From Panagrolaimus kolymaensis (lineage: Eukaryota; Nematoda; Chromadorea; Rhabditida; Panagrolaimidae): a stretch of 64,000 nucleotides of DNA. Shown here piece by piece: positions 48,483 to 61,350 of the stretch (its first letter is position 1; each line of letters opens with the position of its first letter). The position numbers and the translations under genes were made by a program. Location: assembly GCA_028622995.1 (NCBI GenBank), contig JAJQJQ010000021.1, forward strand, positions 3,472,001 to 3,536,000, given 5' to 3'. The notes under the pieces are model-generated. The model searched no databases. It worked only from the letters and a program-made list of their open reading frames with translations, and was not told the origin of the DNA.

Positions 48483-51400
48483 CTTGGTTTCTTCAATTTT
48501 TTTATTTTATACTTTCTCCGACATTTTTTTTATGAAATCTAAAAGTTGTACTTTTCTTAAATTTAAATTTCTAAAACTTGTTTAAAAAGTTTGGAAAATT
48601 ACGAAACTCCAACGAACACTTGAAGAATAAAAAAGCAGTGGGAAAAAATATTTTTATAAAAAAAATGAGAACGGAAATGTAAAAGAAGAAGAAACGGGAG
48701 AGGATGAAGGAGCACTTGATAATCGCTCGTTTAGTAGCAAGCAGTAGGCTCAAAATAAATACGTCCAAAAAGTGTGTTAGTGGGCCTTCATGAAAATGAG
48801 GCCACAAATTGCGACCAAAAATTTCATAATTCATAAATTCTTTTAGTGGGAAAAATTTATTTATTTAAAAAAAGCTAATTGATGAATGAGAGTTAAAGAA
48901 AAAAAGAAAAAAAAGATAAATCATCCAAAAACAATTATTTGTTCCAAAACAAAGCTCAATTACTAACTATTTTTGTAAGTTTAATCTTGGATTTTTTTAT
49001 ATCATACAAATCTTGAATAGAGTTTAACTTACTTTCTTTAAAAAAATTTAAATACAGAGAAATGTAAAATAAGAAAGTTTATCAAAAGCAGATTTTAGGC
49101 TCTTAATTTAAAAATATAAAATATCGTAGTTTATCAAAATTGAGAACGCTATAATGAAATTAAGGTTGTATCACCCTTTTTATGGCTTTATTTATTTGAA
49201 AATTACAAATTAAAATAGAACCTATGCTGAATGTTCAAAGTTTTTTCTCTCTTTTTTTTTTTTGCAAAAAACTATCTTAATCCAATTTTCGATGAAATTT
49301 TTTAAATCTCTGCAAAAGTAATTTTCTTATGTGCAGCAGCAGTGATAACCAAACTAAAATGAAATTATAGGATATCTGTTTCAGTTCTTAAAACCCAAAA
49401 CTTTCTAATAAGCCTAAAACTTTAAAAAACCCAAACGAAAATAAAACCAAAGCTAAGGTGACAGGCAGTATAATGGCAAAACAAAAAACAAAAAATAAGT
49501 TCCTCAAAAACAAATTTATTTGAAAAAAAAGGAGGGCATTTATATATTATTTTAAAATGCATTATAAAAAAACCTTTTGCATTTCTTTCTTCTCTCAATT
49601 TGCTACTATTCAACTACCAAGGCAACTCAAAAAAAAGAAAAAAAATAAGGCGCTCACTTTTTTACCTCCTTGCTTTCAATTTTTTTTTTGTTGACGTGAT
49701 TGTTGTTTGAAAGATGAAGGAAAAAAGAAAGAAGACAAGGGCAAAAACACGTTGTAAGCATTTTTTTGTGACAAAACAAAAGCTTCATCTTTTTTTTATG
49801 CAATTGCACAATTTTTTTTCTGACCGAGCAAACTTTATTTTTTCCCATCTCAAAAGCTGAAAGGCCAAAAAGCTGTTGAGTTACTGAGCGCCCTTCTTTA
49901 AAGAAAAAAAGGGCAGAACAGTGATTACCCTTCTTCATCTTTTTTTTAAATGGCACACCAAAAGGCGACAAAAAAAAGAAGATTTTTGAGACCTCTTGTT
50001 GTTGTTGAAAAAATAAAAATGTGAGACACAAAAAAAAAACACGAAAATGAAACAAGGCTTTTTTGTTTAAAGCAAGGAAAAAGCAACAAAAAAATCCAAG
50101 CAGCTGACCCCCAAAAAATTTATAGACGCCACAAGCACGAAAGGATAAAAGCAAACAGCTGGGAATGAATGGAAAGGAAGTAAGAAAGTTGATTGTTAAA
50201 TTATTTTTAATTTTTTGTGAGATAAATAATGAATGTAATTAAAAATATAAAAGAAAATGGATTGAAAAATGATTGTTTTCTGCGAGAAAAAAAAGATAAA
50301 AAGAAAAAAGTTTGTGAAAAGCACAAATTGCAACATTTATCAAAAATCTAACAAAAAACAAATAAATTAAATCAGCTGCTATTATATTTTTATTTGTTTG
50401 CACGCAATTTAATTCACACCTCCACATCCTCCTCAAATACCTTAACTTTTTGGAAATTAAGTTTTTTTTATTAATGTCCGAAAACTTCACCTCATCAGTT
50501 ATTCGTAAACTATATTTTGAAAACGAAAAAAAGGGAACTGTAGCAAATAAATACCTGTGTTACAATATTATTTAAAATAAAAACACGGCTAATTATTACA
50601 AAGTTATTTTTACGACGCTGAATAAATGAAACTGAAATGTAACAATTTTAGTTTTTAAATAGTGGAGTACTAATGTATTATGTCGCAAGTTATATCAATT
50701 AACATATCGTTGTCATCGAATTTAAGAGCACACCAAGTTTAGAACGGTTTTATTATTTTAAACCCTTTATGCTAAAATATTTTGTTCAACAAAAAGAGGA
50801 TTAAAAGCTGGCGTCAAATGCGAGCCTGCAACAGTTTAATAAAAACTCAAACAACAACAAGTAAGAGCAACAAGAAAAAAGAGAATTGCGAAAAGCAGAA
50901 AGAAAAATCATTTTATATATAAAAAACGTTAAATTCTGGAACAACAACAAGAAACTAAACAATATTCAAACATTCCTCCATTGAAGTCTCATCAAAACTA
51001 AACTGTTTTTTTCTTCTTCTTTTTTTTCTTTGCATTGCTTTTTTTTTATTGTCACCCATTGTTGTGTTAGTTATTTGCCATCAGTTACTGCTGCCGCTTC
51101 TCTCCCATTTAAGCTTGGAGAACAAAAAACCACTCTAGTTCCATTTCTTCAACCATCAAAAAAAGAAACCACATTAGACTCTAAAATTGGGTAGACAAAA
51201 AATTTTGAGTCAGAAAAAAATACTTAACTTTGAAACCAATTTAAAAGTTTTTAAGAATTTGGGGTTAAAAAACATTTATTTCCTTCAATAACAAATGGCA
51301 GCAGTTAAAGTCTTGGATGAATGAGTGAATGAACTTTGAAGTAAGAAAATAAAAGGAATGTTTCTGTTTTAAACTTTTAATCTTTGACGATTTTCTTCTT

Positions 51401-51660
51401 TTTTGAATTATTTTTTTTAAGTTGTCACTTTTATGCAACTGCCAAGCAAGCGAGCTTGTATGTTGTTGAAGTATATAACAAAAAACGACATGTCAATAAA
51501 ATGTCTTTAACAAAAACAACTGCAAAAAAATTATATATTTCTTTTGTTATCGATTTGAATTTTTGACAAAATCACTTAAATTTGTTCCTTTAGTTTATTT
51601 TAGGGGTTTTAATTATTAAACTCGATGTAATGAAAGTGAAACAGAAATATTTATAAAAAA
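48483..51660. other. Large intergenic region
   Basis: About 3.2 kb of A/T-rich DNA with long A-runs. Open frames here are low-complexity Phe/Lys-rich strings and I support none of them. Confidence 0.4.
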
Positions 51661-51663
51661 AAA

Positions 51664-51880
51664 GTTGGAGGTTTATTGGGCATTGGTCGAGCTCATCCAA
51701 TTTAAGAAACTAAAATAATGCTCGAACTTGTTGCGGCACAATTAGTTAAATTCAAACGAGGCCAACCTGGTGCTGAGCAATAAAAGGGCGTAGTTGTAAC
51801 ACAAATTAAACCAGTTGGACGATGCCCATGTAATGAAGTTAAATTTTTAAATAAAAAATTTGCGATCGAAGCAATTCTAA
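51664..51880 (+). pseudogene. Unrecognised decayed coding segment with two in-frame TAA codons
   Basis: One continuous frame reads protein-like text: VGGLLGIGRAHPI, stop at 51703, then LELVAAQLVKFKRGQPGAEQ, stop at 51781, then GVVVTQIKPVGRCPCNEVKF. G+C is higher than in the flanks. Family not recognised. A dead gene fragment is most likely. Confidence 0.3.
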
Positions 51881-52530
51881 AAACAAAACTTTCGAGTTTC
51901 ACAAGCCAAAAAAACGCAAAAAATGTTGTATTTTTTTACGATTAACGCAATTTTGCTTTTGAAACTGATTTTTCTAAAAAATATAAATAAACTCGTTATA
52001 TATTTATGTATTTAGTTTAAGAATTTTAATCCTGAACATCTGATGGTGTATGTTTTCTTGCCTGCAGTAGCTACGGTAGTTCGATTAAGGACTTTTTGAA
52101 AGAAGAGTTTTCTTATATCAAAATATTTATATTAAACAGAGCGAATAACTCCATATGAAATGACAAACATAAAACAAGACGACCTTTTTATGGATTAATC
52201 TAGTTCAGACAAAAAAAAACCGATTGAATCTTTAAAAAAATTAATCAAATTGCAAGCAAAAAATACCATCGAAATTATTTCAAAGTTTTGCTTGAAGTGA
52301 ATTCGAAAACGAGGTACATCTAAAATTTTTTCTCAGCTCATCAATACTGATACCATTTTATGCATTTACATTTAATAAAAAAAGCTCTAAAATTGCTTCC
52401 AATGTAAGAATTGTTTCTTAATTTTGAAGTTCCTATTCCTTCTAAAGAACCTCAAGCGCTTTAAATCACCAAAATAATAAAAACAACTTGCTTCTTCTTT
52501 CTAATAGAATTAAAGTCATTGTGAATATAT

Positions 52531-52710
52531 CGTGCCGCCGACCTTCGGTCGGCCTAAAAGTCGTTTTATACAAATCATTTGGGCACTTTTGAATCCTTCT
52601 TTATATTTGAATCCTTTGGGTTATTTGGATCCTATAGGCTATAGAATCTTTGGATATCACAAAATCAACCGTCATCACTCATTACCGTTTCATTTTCATG
52701 CAACGCAAAA
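52531..52710 (-). repeat. Copy of the GGATCC/hairpin dispersed repeat (opposite orientation)
   Basis: Begins with a perfect hairpin GCCGACC-TTC-GGTCGGC at 52537-52553. It continues with GAATCC/GGATCC words and AAT-rich spacers (52585-52640), then a segment near 52690 that resembles the reverse complement of 15225-15255. Same family as the cluster at 14878-15600. Confidence 0.55.
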
Positions 52711-52831
52711 GCAAGCTTCATTTCTTGCGCATTCATTGATTTTAATGCTAATTTTTTTTATTGAATTTTAATATGAAGCATTTCTATTTGAGTACACATA
52801 ATCATAATTACTAGGAAGGAAAAACATCAAC

Positions 52832-54573
52832 ATGGAGAGTCTGGATCCAAATTTTTTTAAACTTAATGAAGATGAAAGAAATTGGTGGAGTATTAAAAAA
52901 CCATTCAAAGGCACAGAAAAAAATATGTAAGTAAAATTTTTAACTCAAGAAAATATTATAACTTTCGAAAGTCTCCACTATTTTTTCTTTAAATAAATAT
53001 GCAGCTAAATTTAAAGGTTGATGTACCTCACAAAATTTGAAGAAATTTTAATCTTTGAAATGCAGACAATATTCTGAATGCATAAATGCTTCCCGTTTAT
53101 TTTCTGTTCCCATAACTGTAATAAACAAAAAAAGGTTAAACGTTGACATTTTTAATTGTGAAAAAAAACTACGCAGTGATATGCAGCAAAAAATTACGAA
53201 TGAAAAACAGCCCAAAATATCAAAACAAGTAAAAATGAAGGGTTTAAAGGCGTTCTTAATACATGTCTTAGATCTTATCATACCGAGCTAGCGTTTTTCA
53301 ATTTTTTGAAATAAAACTTATTGATGTTATTAATTATATCTATTATAGAAAGGCCGCCGAAGAAGTATGTGAACGTTTTATGAAAAGAGTCAAAAAGAAG
53401 CCAATATGCATTGGAGCTGGTGGCTTTGGTCAAGCATGGATTATACAACTGGATGGAAACCCTAAAGAATTTGTTCAAAAAATTTATAAAAGAATTGACG
53501 ATACGTATGAAATAATACCTGAAGTCAATACTTTAACAAAATGCCATAGCGAATACATTCCCAAAATGTTTTACAGTGGCTTCGAACATGATGGAAAATG
53601 GTGTACAATAATGGAATATTTCAAAGGTGGAACATTAGATTATCATCTTGATCAAGATAAAATTACCTCAAATGGGAAAAAATTTATTGCTTTTGAATTT
53701 GCACTTGCTCTGGAATATTTGCACGGTTTGAAATATACTCATGGGTAAGTTTTTTATGTTTAAAACAAAAATTTATAAACTTTATTCATATTGATTTTTT
53801 TTAGCGATCTGAAACCTACCAACATTGTATTGACAGAAAATGGTCACGTTCGTCTAATAGATTTTGGCAGATCTCGATATGTTAAAGATGATATGAGACT
53901 GCCTAAACAAGGAGGTTACTATATGGCTCCAGAAGTATTTCTAAAGAAGTATGCTGGAGTAGCTTCTGATCGATGGTCTTATGCTGTTGTTTTATGTTAT
54001 TTGCTCCAAAGAAAAGCACCCTTCGGAGAAGATGGACAAAAGGATCTAGAAATTTACAATGAAATTATAACCAAAGAACCACGCTTACAAGATATTGATG
54101 ATGAAGATGCAAAAGATCTTATTTCAAAACTTCTAAATCCTGATCCTGTTAAACGCTATGCTGAAACTACTAAACATGCTTACTTTAGAGGTCTTAAGAA
54201 AGATGATGACCCACCATTCAAACCTGGAATAAAATTGGAACCTATTAATGTTTCTAAAAAGAAAGAAGAGATTGTTTCAATCTCTTATTTTATTCAGCTT
54301 GTAAAAATTGCTGCTCTTAAGATACCGACAACTGCATACTTAGAGTCAATAGAGAAACCAACAATTGTAAATAAAGAAACCAAAGATCTGCCGATTTGTG
54401 ACAATTTGAAGAAAGTTCTAAATAGCAAAGAAAAGAACAATCAAGTGAATGATGGAAAATTAACAAAGTCAAAAGATGGTGTAAAAGTACCAATAGCTAC
54501 TGGAAAAGCAACAAAATCAAAAGGTGGCGGAAAGAGAAGTACCAAAAAGCATGCGAAAAATGAAAATGATTAG
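52832..54573 (+). CDS. Divergent serine/threonine protein kinase, AGC-like
   Basis: Likely exons are 52832-52926, 53066-53134 (its donor is uncertain), 53349-53744 and 53805-54573. Kinase motifs run in order: glycine loop GAGGFGQAW, a VAIK-like Lys in FVQKIY, Glu in PEVNTL, hinge MEYFKGGTLDYHL, catalytic loop YTHGDLKPTN, magnesium loop IDFGRS, PPE/APE segment MAPEVFL, and DRWSYAVVL. The catalytic loop has HGD where most kinases have HRD, so activation-loop phosphorylation may not be needed. Catalytic Asp, Lys and Asn remain, so activity is plausible. The C-terminal 100 residues are Lys-rich (KSKGGGKRSTKKHAK) and could direct nuclear or nucleic-acid binding. It looks like a lineage-specific kinase; no orthologue is assigned. 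Confidence 0.78.
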
Positions 54574-55144
54574 GAAAAATGGAAACTCTTTTTATTTTCA
54601 TTGTTATATTTACATTTGTTTATTTTAAATTATAAATCAGTGATAATAAAAAAGTATTAAACTATCTTGAATGGCTTCTTCAGGAAACGACGCTAAAGCA
54701 CTAAAGTTTTTTGATTATAAAATATTTTGTTAATTAACTTTTATCGGATAATGTAAAATGAAAACGAATCAGTAAAAGTTTTTTTTGACTGTGCGCATAT
54801 TTATTTAGAATGCTTTCAAGCATAAATATCAGATATAAAAGACAAATTAAAAGGAAATGTTTGGAATTTTTACAAATCATGAAAGTCGTGTTTTTATTTT
54901 ATCCTCTTTTGAAACAATGTTTCAAGCATGTTTATTTTTAAAAAATATGAGGATATATTAAAGCAAAAAAAAAAATTAACTATCATTTATTATAATAAAA
55001 AAAACTTTAAAATATAAAAAGATAAAGCATGAAAAAATTTAATCTTTTTTTATTGAGCAAAATTGGGTGATGAAAATTTTCCATAAAATGACCAATAAAC
55101 AATCTAAAAATATTTTTTTCTCCTTTAAACCGTCATATACACTT
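54574..55144. other. Intergenic between convergent kinase and receptor genes
   Basis: AATAAA-type signals near 54647. A/T-rich spacer containing no CAGTT words, unlike the DNA to its right. Confidence 0.45.
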
Positions 55145-57315
55145 TTAAAATGAAAGACTTGCATTAAAAAGTGCAAAACTTGCAGGAAATATTATACTTG
55201 AAAGTTTATCTATTTCATCTGGAGTCCATCTTCGACAACTTAATGGCGAGGGCCGCCATGAGAGTTCGCAACGTTCCACGGGAAACATGAATCTTTTTTC
55301 ATAGCTGCATAAACCTTTCGGGCTCGTATCCACTGTTTCGTCCATCTGAAAATTTTTTAACGTCTGTGAAAAAATCCTTGTGTTTTTTATCCAATTAAAA
55401 AATTAAGATAAATGCATTTTGGTGGTTTATTTAATTTAAAATAAAATTATTTTTCGTCGATCACAACGATTCAAAAAATCGACAGTTAAAACTTTTTACC
55501 TTTCTCTTACAAATCACAGGATTTTTCCTTCCAACTCCATCATCCTTTACTTTATAACCAATGATTGCAAGTTCAATCAAACTGCAAAATATAAAACTCA
55601 TTGCTCCCAGCATCCATATGTCTAAATACCCACAGTTAAAAAAAGTGACAAAAATATATTATGTAAAACAAACCTATAGCTTTAATATATGAAACACGAG
55701 GCAAATTCCTGCAAGCGAGAAAAATAAATGTCAGTTTATTATTTTGATAAAAAGAAGAAAAAAATTATTACCTCATAATATTTCCAAATTGAAAGATCAT
55801 TGCTAAAAGTGCATTTACAAGAAGCATAGTTCTTGCTGGAATTGCTCGTGAACCAAGGGCAAAACTAACCCAACTAAAATTTTTCAAAACATGAGTTTTT
55901 TAATATTAAGAATTATGCCTTTGTTTTAGAACGCAGTGTTCAGTTTAAAAAACAATTTTATAAAAAAACTTACGAAATAAAAATTGTAAAATATGTGGGT
56001 AAATAAGCTTGCATAAAATACCAAACGGCTCGACGCTCAAATGTTAATTCAAGATGCAACTCATCCCACATTCTAAAAAACCGTAATTATCAATATTGCC
56101 ACAGTTATAAATATTCATAAATTAATTACCCAGCTGGATATGGCATAGCTTTAATAAAATTTTTAATTCCAATTAAATTATAATCTGGTAATAATATTCT
56201 TCCTGTAACCGCTACTGGGGTTGGAGTTGCTGGATTCCAACGCATTCTAACTTCTTGACTATTATAATTGAAGCTGTAAAAATAATTCTTTAGTTACAGT
56301 TTTAAAAAAATTGCTACCTTTCATAAATAAGGTTGCAAGTTTGAACATCCATTGGAAAGTTTGCTAAAGTTCATAGTTGTTATCTCAACATATTTCAGTT
56401 TTAAAATAAAAAAGACTTACACAAATCCATAAAACATGGACCTTTGACCCGAACGCGCTAAAAACAAGCTTTCTCTAATTCTTCGGCTCATTAACTCAGT
56501 TTAAAACTCACATAATTAACCCATACGGTGCCATTTCGATAAAGAATTAAAAGAATATTCCTATAAAAACTCAGTTTAAAATTTTATAAAAAGAAGTAAG
56601 TAAAGCTTACGGAAATGGTGATTCTAAAATAGACGCAACTTTACTATTAACAAAATTAGAGTTTGGTGTCCATAATCTTTCCAATACTTGATAACCTAAT
56701 GATAAATTTTGCTTGCATGGAGATAAATGCTCGTAATTTAATGCAGGATCGAGCCACATCTAAGGGAAAAAAATTTTTTTATGGATTAATAAAGTTAATC
56801 TTTATTTCAACTGGCCAGTTTAATTTTAACTTACTTCATTGATATATAAATCCATCTAAAAATTTGGGTATAAATTATTCAAAGAAAATAGTTAATAATT
56901 TTTTATTTACCTCAAAATCATTTGACAACTCGTCAATGGTGTTTACAGTTTCCATCCAAAATTCTACACTAACATCAACGCCAGTGTCACCTAATAATTT
57001 TTAGTTTATTACAGTTAAAAAAAATTAATGGAAAAGGAATAAAATTTTGACAATTTTTTATACCTCAAAAAATGTCATTGATTCAGTTTAAATAAACTTA
57101 CTTGGAACTCTAAATTTGCTATATCCCGTTCCATTCAATAATTTATCTATAATGGCATTATCCCTTGTGCAATTCCTTTTAGATCCCTCATTTACATATC
57201 CACCCGGATATGTATGAACTATGGCATAATCATCATCGTTGAGTTCAGTATGAGCAATAACATAGAAAATTGTGGTGGCAGTTAAAAATATTATAAATAA
57301 TAAGTTATTCTTCAT
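55145..57315 (-). CDS. Cys-loop ligand-gated anion channel subunit (GABA/glycine-receptor type)
   Basis: Pentameric neurotransmitter receptor subunit. Thirteen exons (57102-57315, 56911-56990, 56835-56855, 56611-56759, 56512-56560, 56421-56457, 56318-56363, 56130-56273, 55974-56072, 55772-55873, 55674-55708, 55500-55621, 55145-55345) splice in phase to 432 residues. [21 protein letters not shown] is a signal peptide. The disulfide Cys-loop is [15 protein letters not shown] with exactly 13 residues. TM1 starts [18 protein letters not shown]2 has the PAR motif ([15 protein letters not shown]) typical of chloride-selective channels. TM3 is [19 protein letters not shown] and TM4 [18 protein letters not shown]. 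The intracellular loop is short and basic. The ligand cannot be read from sequence. Eleven of the twelve introns contain the CAGTT word described separately. Confidence 0.93.
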
Positions 57316-60300
57316 TTTCTTGAAATATAATAAAGATCAGTTTTTTAATTCAAAAAAAAAATATGCCCGACAACAGTTTTATAGAGAAAAAAAAATACGA
57401 CAAAAGGTCAAAAGACCAATAAAATGTTTATATTTATACATTATTTTTTTAACACTTCTTTGAGCTTGCTTTTAGACTTGAATTCAAAGATTTGAAAATT
57501 TTTAACGCTTCAATAAATCAAAAATACTTGACGCCACTTTTTTTTCCTTTTCTTATAAATTTTTTTAGTTAAAGTTAAACTTTTAGAAACAGTTTGTTGA
57601 CATGTGATTAAAGCCTAAAAATGGACAGTGAGCAGCAGACAATCCTATGTTGCCACCACCCACGAAAGGTCAAATGCTTGTAAACAAAAAGTTTGTAAGG
57701 TTGTTGACAGTTTAAGAAAAAAATAATTTGCAACTTGCAAAAGGTTGAATGTAAAACATGGCAGAGTAAGTCAGCAAAAAGTGGAACTTGTCTTTGAAAA
57801 TAACAGTTTAAAAAGGCGTAAAGAAGAATCAGTTATAAAAAAGGGTTAGTGTTTTAATTATTATTGAATATTAGGGAAACTAGAACACAGTTATTAAAAA
57901 AATTTAGAGATGAATGCGATGGCAGAGTTAAGATCTCATCAGTTTATTTATTTAAAAAAAAAAGAAAATGTTTATAAAGTATCAGTTAACAAAATTATAA
58001 ATGGTTCACATCATGTAATGCTTGCTGATGCCAGTTAGTTATAAAAAAAGAAATTTCTTTCGCAGTTATAATATATTTAAAAGATTCAGGTGAAAAAAAG
58101 AAGATAAAGTTTATATAGTGAACATTGATTGGGCAGTTTATAATGCTCATGACAAAAAAATAGGTATGACACAGTTAACCCAAAACTTGACAATAAATTT
58201 CTAAAGGTGTACATACATATTTTCTATGTATGCAAGTAATCAAGCTAAAAATAAAATTATGCAAAATGACAGTTATAAATAATAATTTTTTTCTTCTTCT
58301 TACAAAGTTGCAAAAATAATTCAAATGAAGACAGTTAAAGATTCTAAATATATACGCTCGATTAACATTTTTATATAAAAATAATTTATTAAAGAAAAAA
58401 AAATAATAACAACGCAGCTACTAAAAAAGTGTCAAAATGCTAAAAAAAGAGATACTTGCTTCCTTCACTTTTCATTGCCATGTAATTCTTCTTCTTCTTT
58501 CTTTTTTTTTTTCAGGACAACAACCTATATGAGTGAGCAAAGAAATGAAAAAAAGCAAAAAGGGCAATAATGCAATTAGTCCACCATTTTTAGATTGAAG
58601 CTTTTTTAGGTGCCATCACCGACAACCAAACATAAATCTGAATTGACGTTACACAGTCTCGACAGGAGAAGGAAGATGAAGAAGACTTCGATGTGACGCA
58701 ATTGGTACAAAAAAAAAAGTTAAAAAGTTACATCACAGTTTTGTTTATCACTCGGAAAAAAATATTTAATTATTACTATTTTTTTATAAAAGCTGTCAAT
58801 ATTTTTGAGTTGTTTGAGTTTTTGGTGTCAAAAAGAAGCATATCGAAAAAATTATGTCGGCAGTAGGAAAAATTCCTCAATATTTCATTTTTTTTATTTT
58901 CTCTTAAAATCTTTGGGTTTAATCGAGGCTTATACCTGGAAGCATTACTGTGCAATTAATAAAATGAAGAAATAACATGATACAGTTTTAATCTTCATCT
59001 TCTTAAATTCAAGGTATGTTTAAGAAAAAAATAAACCACAGTATATTTTTGCAGTAAATTAATTCACTCGTCATTTTTATTCTAAATTAAAAAAATACGA
59101 ACACAGTTTTTATCGTAAAAAAATACACATTTTAAAAAACAGTTTAATATTAAATAAAAAAGTATGGCTTTTTAAAAAACTTAAAGTTGAAGAATGACTC
59201 ATAGCAGTTTATAACAAATAATATTTATTGAAAACCTCGCAGTTGAAAAAAACATTATTCTGAGCATCACAAATTTTTATTAAATTATTCAAAAAAGCAA
59301 TATTTTAGCATTAAATTTTTTTAAACAAAAAAGAGAGATTAAAATGACCAACAACTAACTATACAGTTAAAAATGCTTCAGCAGGTTTTATTTTTATTTA
59401 TTTTTTTGCAAAAAAAAAGCTTTTAAGTTAATACATACAAAAAGCATAACCAACGTTTTTATTAAGTAGCCAGCTATAACCAGCCCGGTGGCTGTAAGAC
59501 GTCTTTTTGGTTGTTGTGGCTTTTATTTATCATGAAATTTGATAGTTCTCCTCTTTTTTTCTTTTTTTTTCTTCTTCACCTTAGAAAAGACGATGCTCAC
59601 AAGGGAATATTATGGGCAGCTATTATTATTATTTTAAATGCGTCAAAGCGTATAATTTTTGGTTCATTGACCTCGAAGTTATTATTATTATAGTTTTTAA
59701 TTAACTTTTTTTTGAAAATGTTTTTTAACGGAATACAGTTAAATTTAGATATTTTTTAACATTTTTTTGTCTCGCTTTTTTGCAACATTGAAACAATTCG
59801 TAGACGGTACAGTTTTAATTTAAAAATTTTTTTACCAATGGTAGCAATAGAAACTATTAACAAAATTTAGAGTACTTTATGATTTTATCCAGTTAAAAAA
59901 GCAAAGTGCTAATACGGAATATCCATATTCATTTTTTATGCACTAAATTTTCATATTTATTTTTAAACTCTCTTTTATTCTTAAATCAAGACAGTTTTTA
60001 TTAAAAAGAAAATTAAAGGTTAATACAGTTTAAAAAACACGTGATTTGCTAACTAAAAATATTATTTATATATCAGAGTTCAACAAGACAGTTTTTAAAT
60101 AATTTAAACTAAATTATGACAAACATTTGAGAACAAAATAGTTGATTTTTTTGTAATTCTGAATTCTACCAAGCCAGTTTTTAAAGAATTTTTATTTTTC
60201 CAAGGAATTAAAAAAATGTAAACATTATTATTTTACAAAAAAGGAGAATTAACTGAGTATCATTGAGCATATTTTATCCTTCGTTATAAAAAAAATATTT

Positions 60301-60744
60301 AGATAAGAAGAACATAACTGCAAATGAAAAAAATATATATAAAAAATAAAGTAAAATAATAAAAAGAGTAAGAGAAGAGGCAAAAAAAAGTATCCAAGCT
60401 TTTTTAAGGGAAAACGAACAATTAACATTTTGACAGCCCCACTTTTTTTGTGCCCTCTCCTGATGAACATCTTTTAGAGTAGCAAAGTTCAACAACATTT
60501 TTAGATAAATAAAATAAGGAAGTTAAAAAAAGTAAACCAAGAAAATATAAAAGATAAGACACAACAACACCGAAGACGACCACGACGTAAATGAAAACAA
60601 ACAAAAAATAATATAAACCATAAATAATTATTAAACAACCATCAAACACATATGTAAACAAATTTACACAACTCCATATTCACAGTTTTAAATAAAAGCA
60701 AACGAAAGTGTGAAAAAAAAGAGAGAAAGAGGAAAAATGGAGGA
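57316..60744. other. Intergenic region filled with CAGTT words
   Basis: About 3.4 kb without a supported gene. It carries the densest stretches of the CAGTT cluster (57804-58332 and 59736-60175). Otherwise A/T-rich homopolymer DNA. Confidence 0.5.
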
Positions 60745-61051
60745 TTAAGCAGTTGTTTCACGATATGTTGTTCGTTGTTGTTGTTGCTGATATTGATATG
60801 GAGCGGGTTGATGTTGATGTTGGGGTTGGGGTTGTTGTTTGGGTTGTTTTCGAAAACCATTGGTGGTTAAATTATATGTACGTAAAAATGGTTCACGTTG
60901 TTGATAATGTTGGCCATCAGAGTCATTATCTTCACTGAAAATTATTTTATGGGGATTAGTTTTCTATTTTAAAAAGTTAAGGAATAACCTACTTTGTCAA
61001 TAAAAACAAAGCGACAGAAAATGCGGCATCAGAGAATAGCGTTGAATACAT
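60745..61051 (-). CDS. Small Gln-rich secreted or membrane-anchored peptide
   Basis: Two exons (60993-61051 and 60745-60934) joined by a 58-nt intron (GTAGG...TTTTCAG) encode 82 residues. The hydrophobic start MYSTLFSDAAFSVALFLLT could be a signal peptide or anchor. The remainder is acidic then Gln/Pro-rich (NEDNDSDGQHYQQREPFLR, then KQPKQQPQPQHQHQP) with a basic site NGFRKQPK. No family recognised. It starts 300 nt downstream of the stop of the Clc-like gene 2 on the same strand, a spacing compatible with a nematode operon. An alternative is an extra 3' exon of that gene, but no in-frame donor was found. Confidence 0.5.
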
Positions 61052-61350
61052 AGATAAAACTTTTACAAAAAAAATAAAAAGAATGGCAGCGTGAAAATAT
61101 TATGGAATTTTGATACAAAGAATCTCTATTTTTTATGTGGCAGAAATTAAGAAAAATATTTTTTGTGTACTTTGGTATTTATACTAAAAGTTATTTTGTC
61201 GTGGCAAGTAAAAAAAGTAAGAATGAAAGATATTGAAAACGTCAAAAAAATGCATAAAAATTAAAGAAAGAAACGAAAAAGACAATGAGATTATTTTTGG
61301 ATTTAATTTTTTTTTCTAGGCACATTCAATGTCAATTATTTTAATACAGT

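Noticed and set aside
53135..53291. Kinase exon extending to 53291
   Set aside because: Although open, it lacks a donor that restores the kinase frame; the donor at 53135 fits the phase better, so the rest is treated as intron (uncertain).
55483..57101. CAGTT words as splice branch sites of minus-strand introns (TTAACTG)
   Set aside because: Distances to the acceptor vary too widely, and the same oriented word is equally frequent in intergenic DNA, where no branch site is needed.
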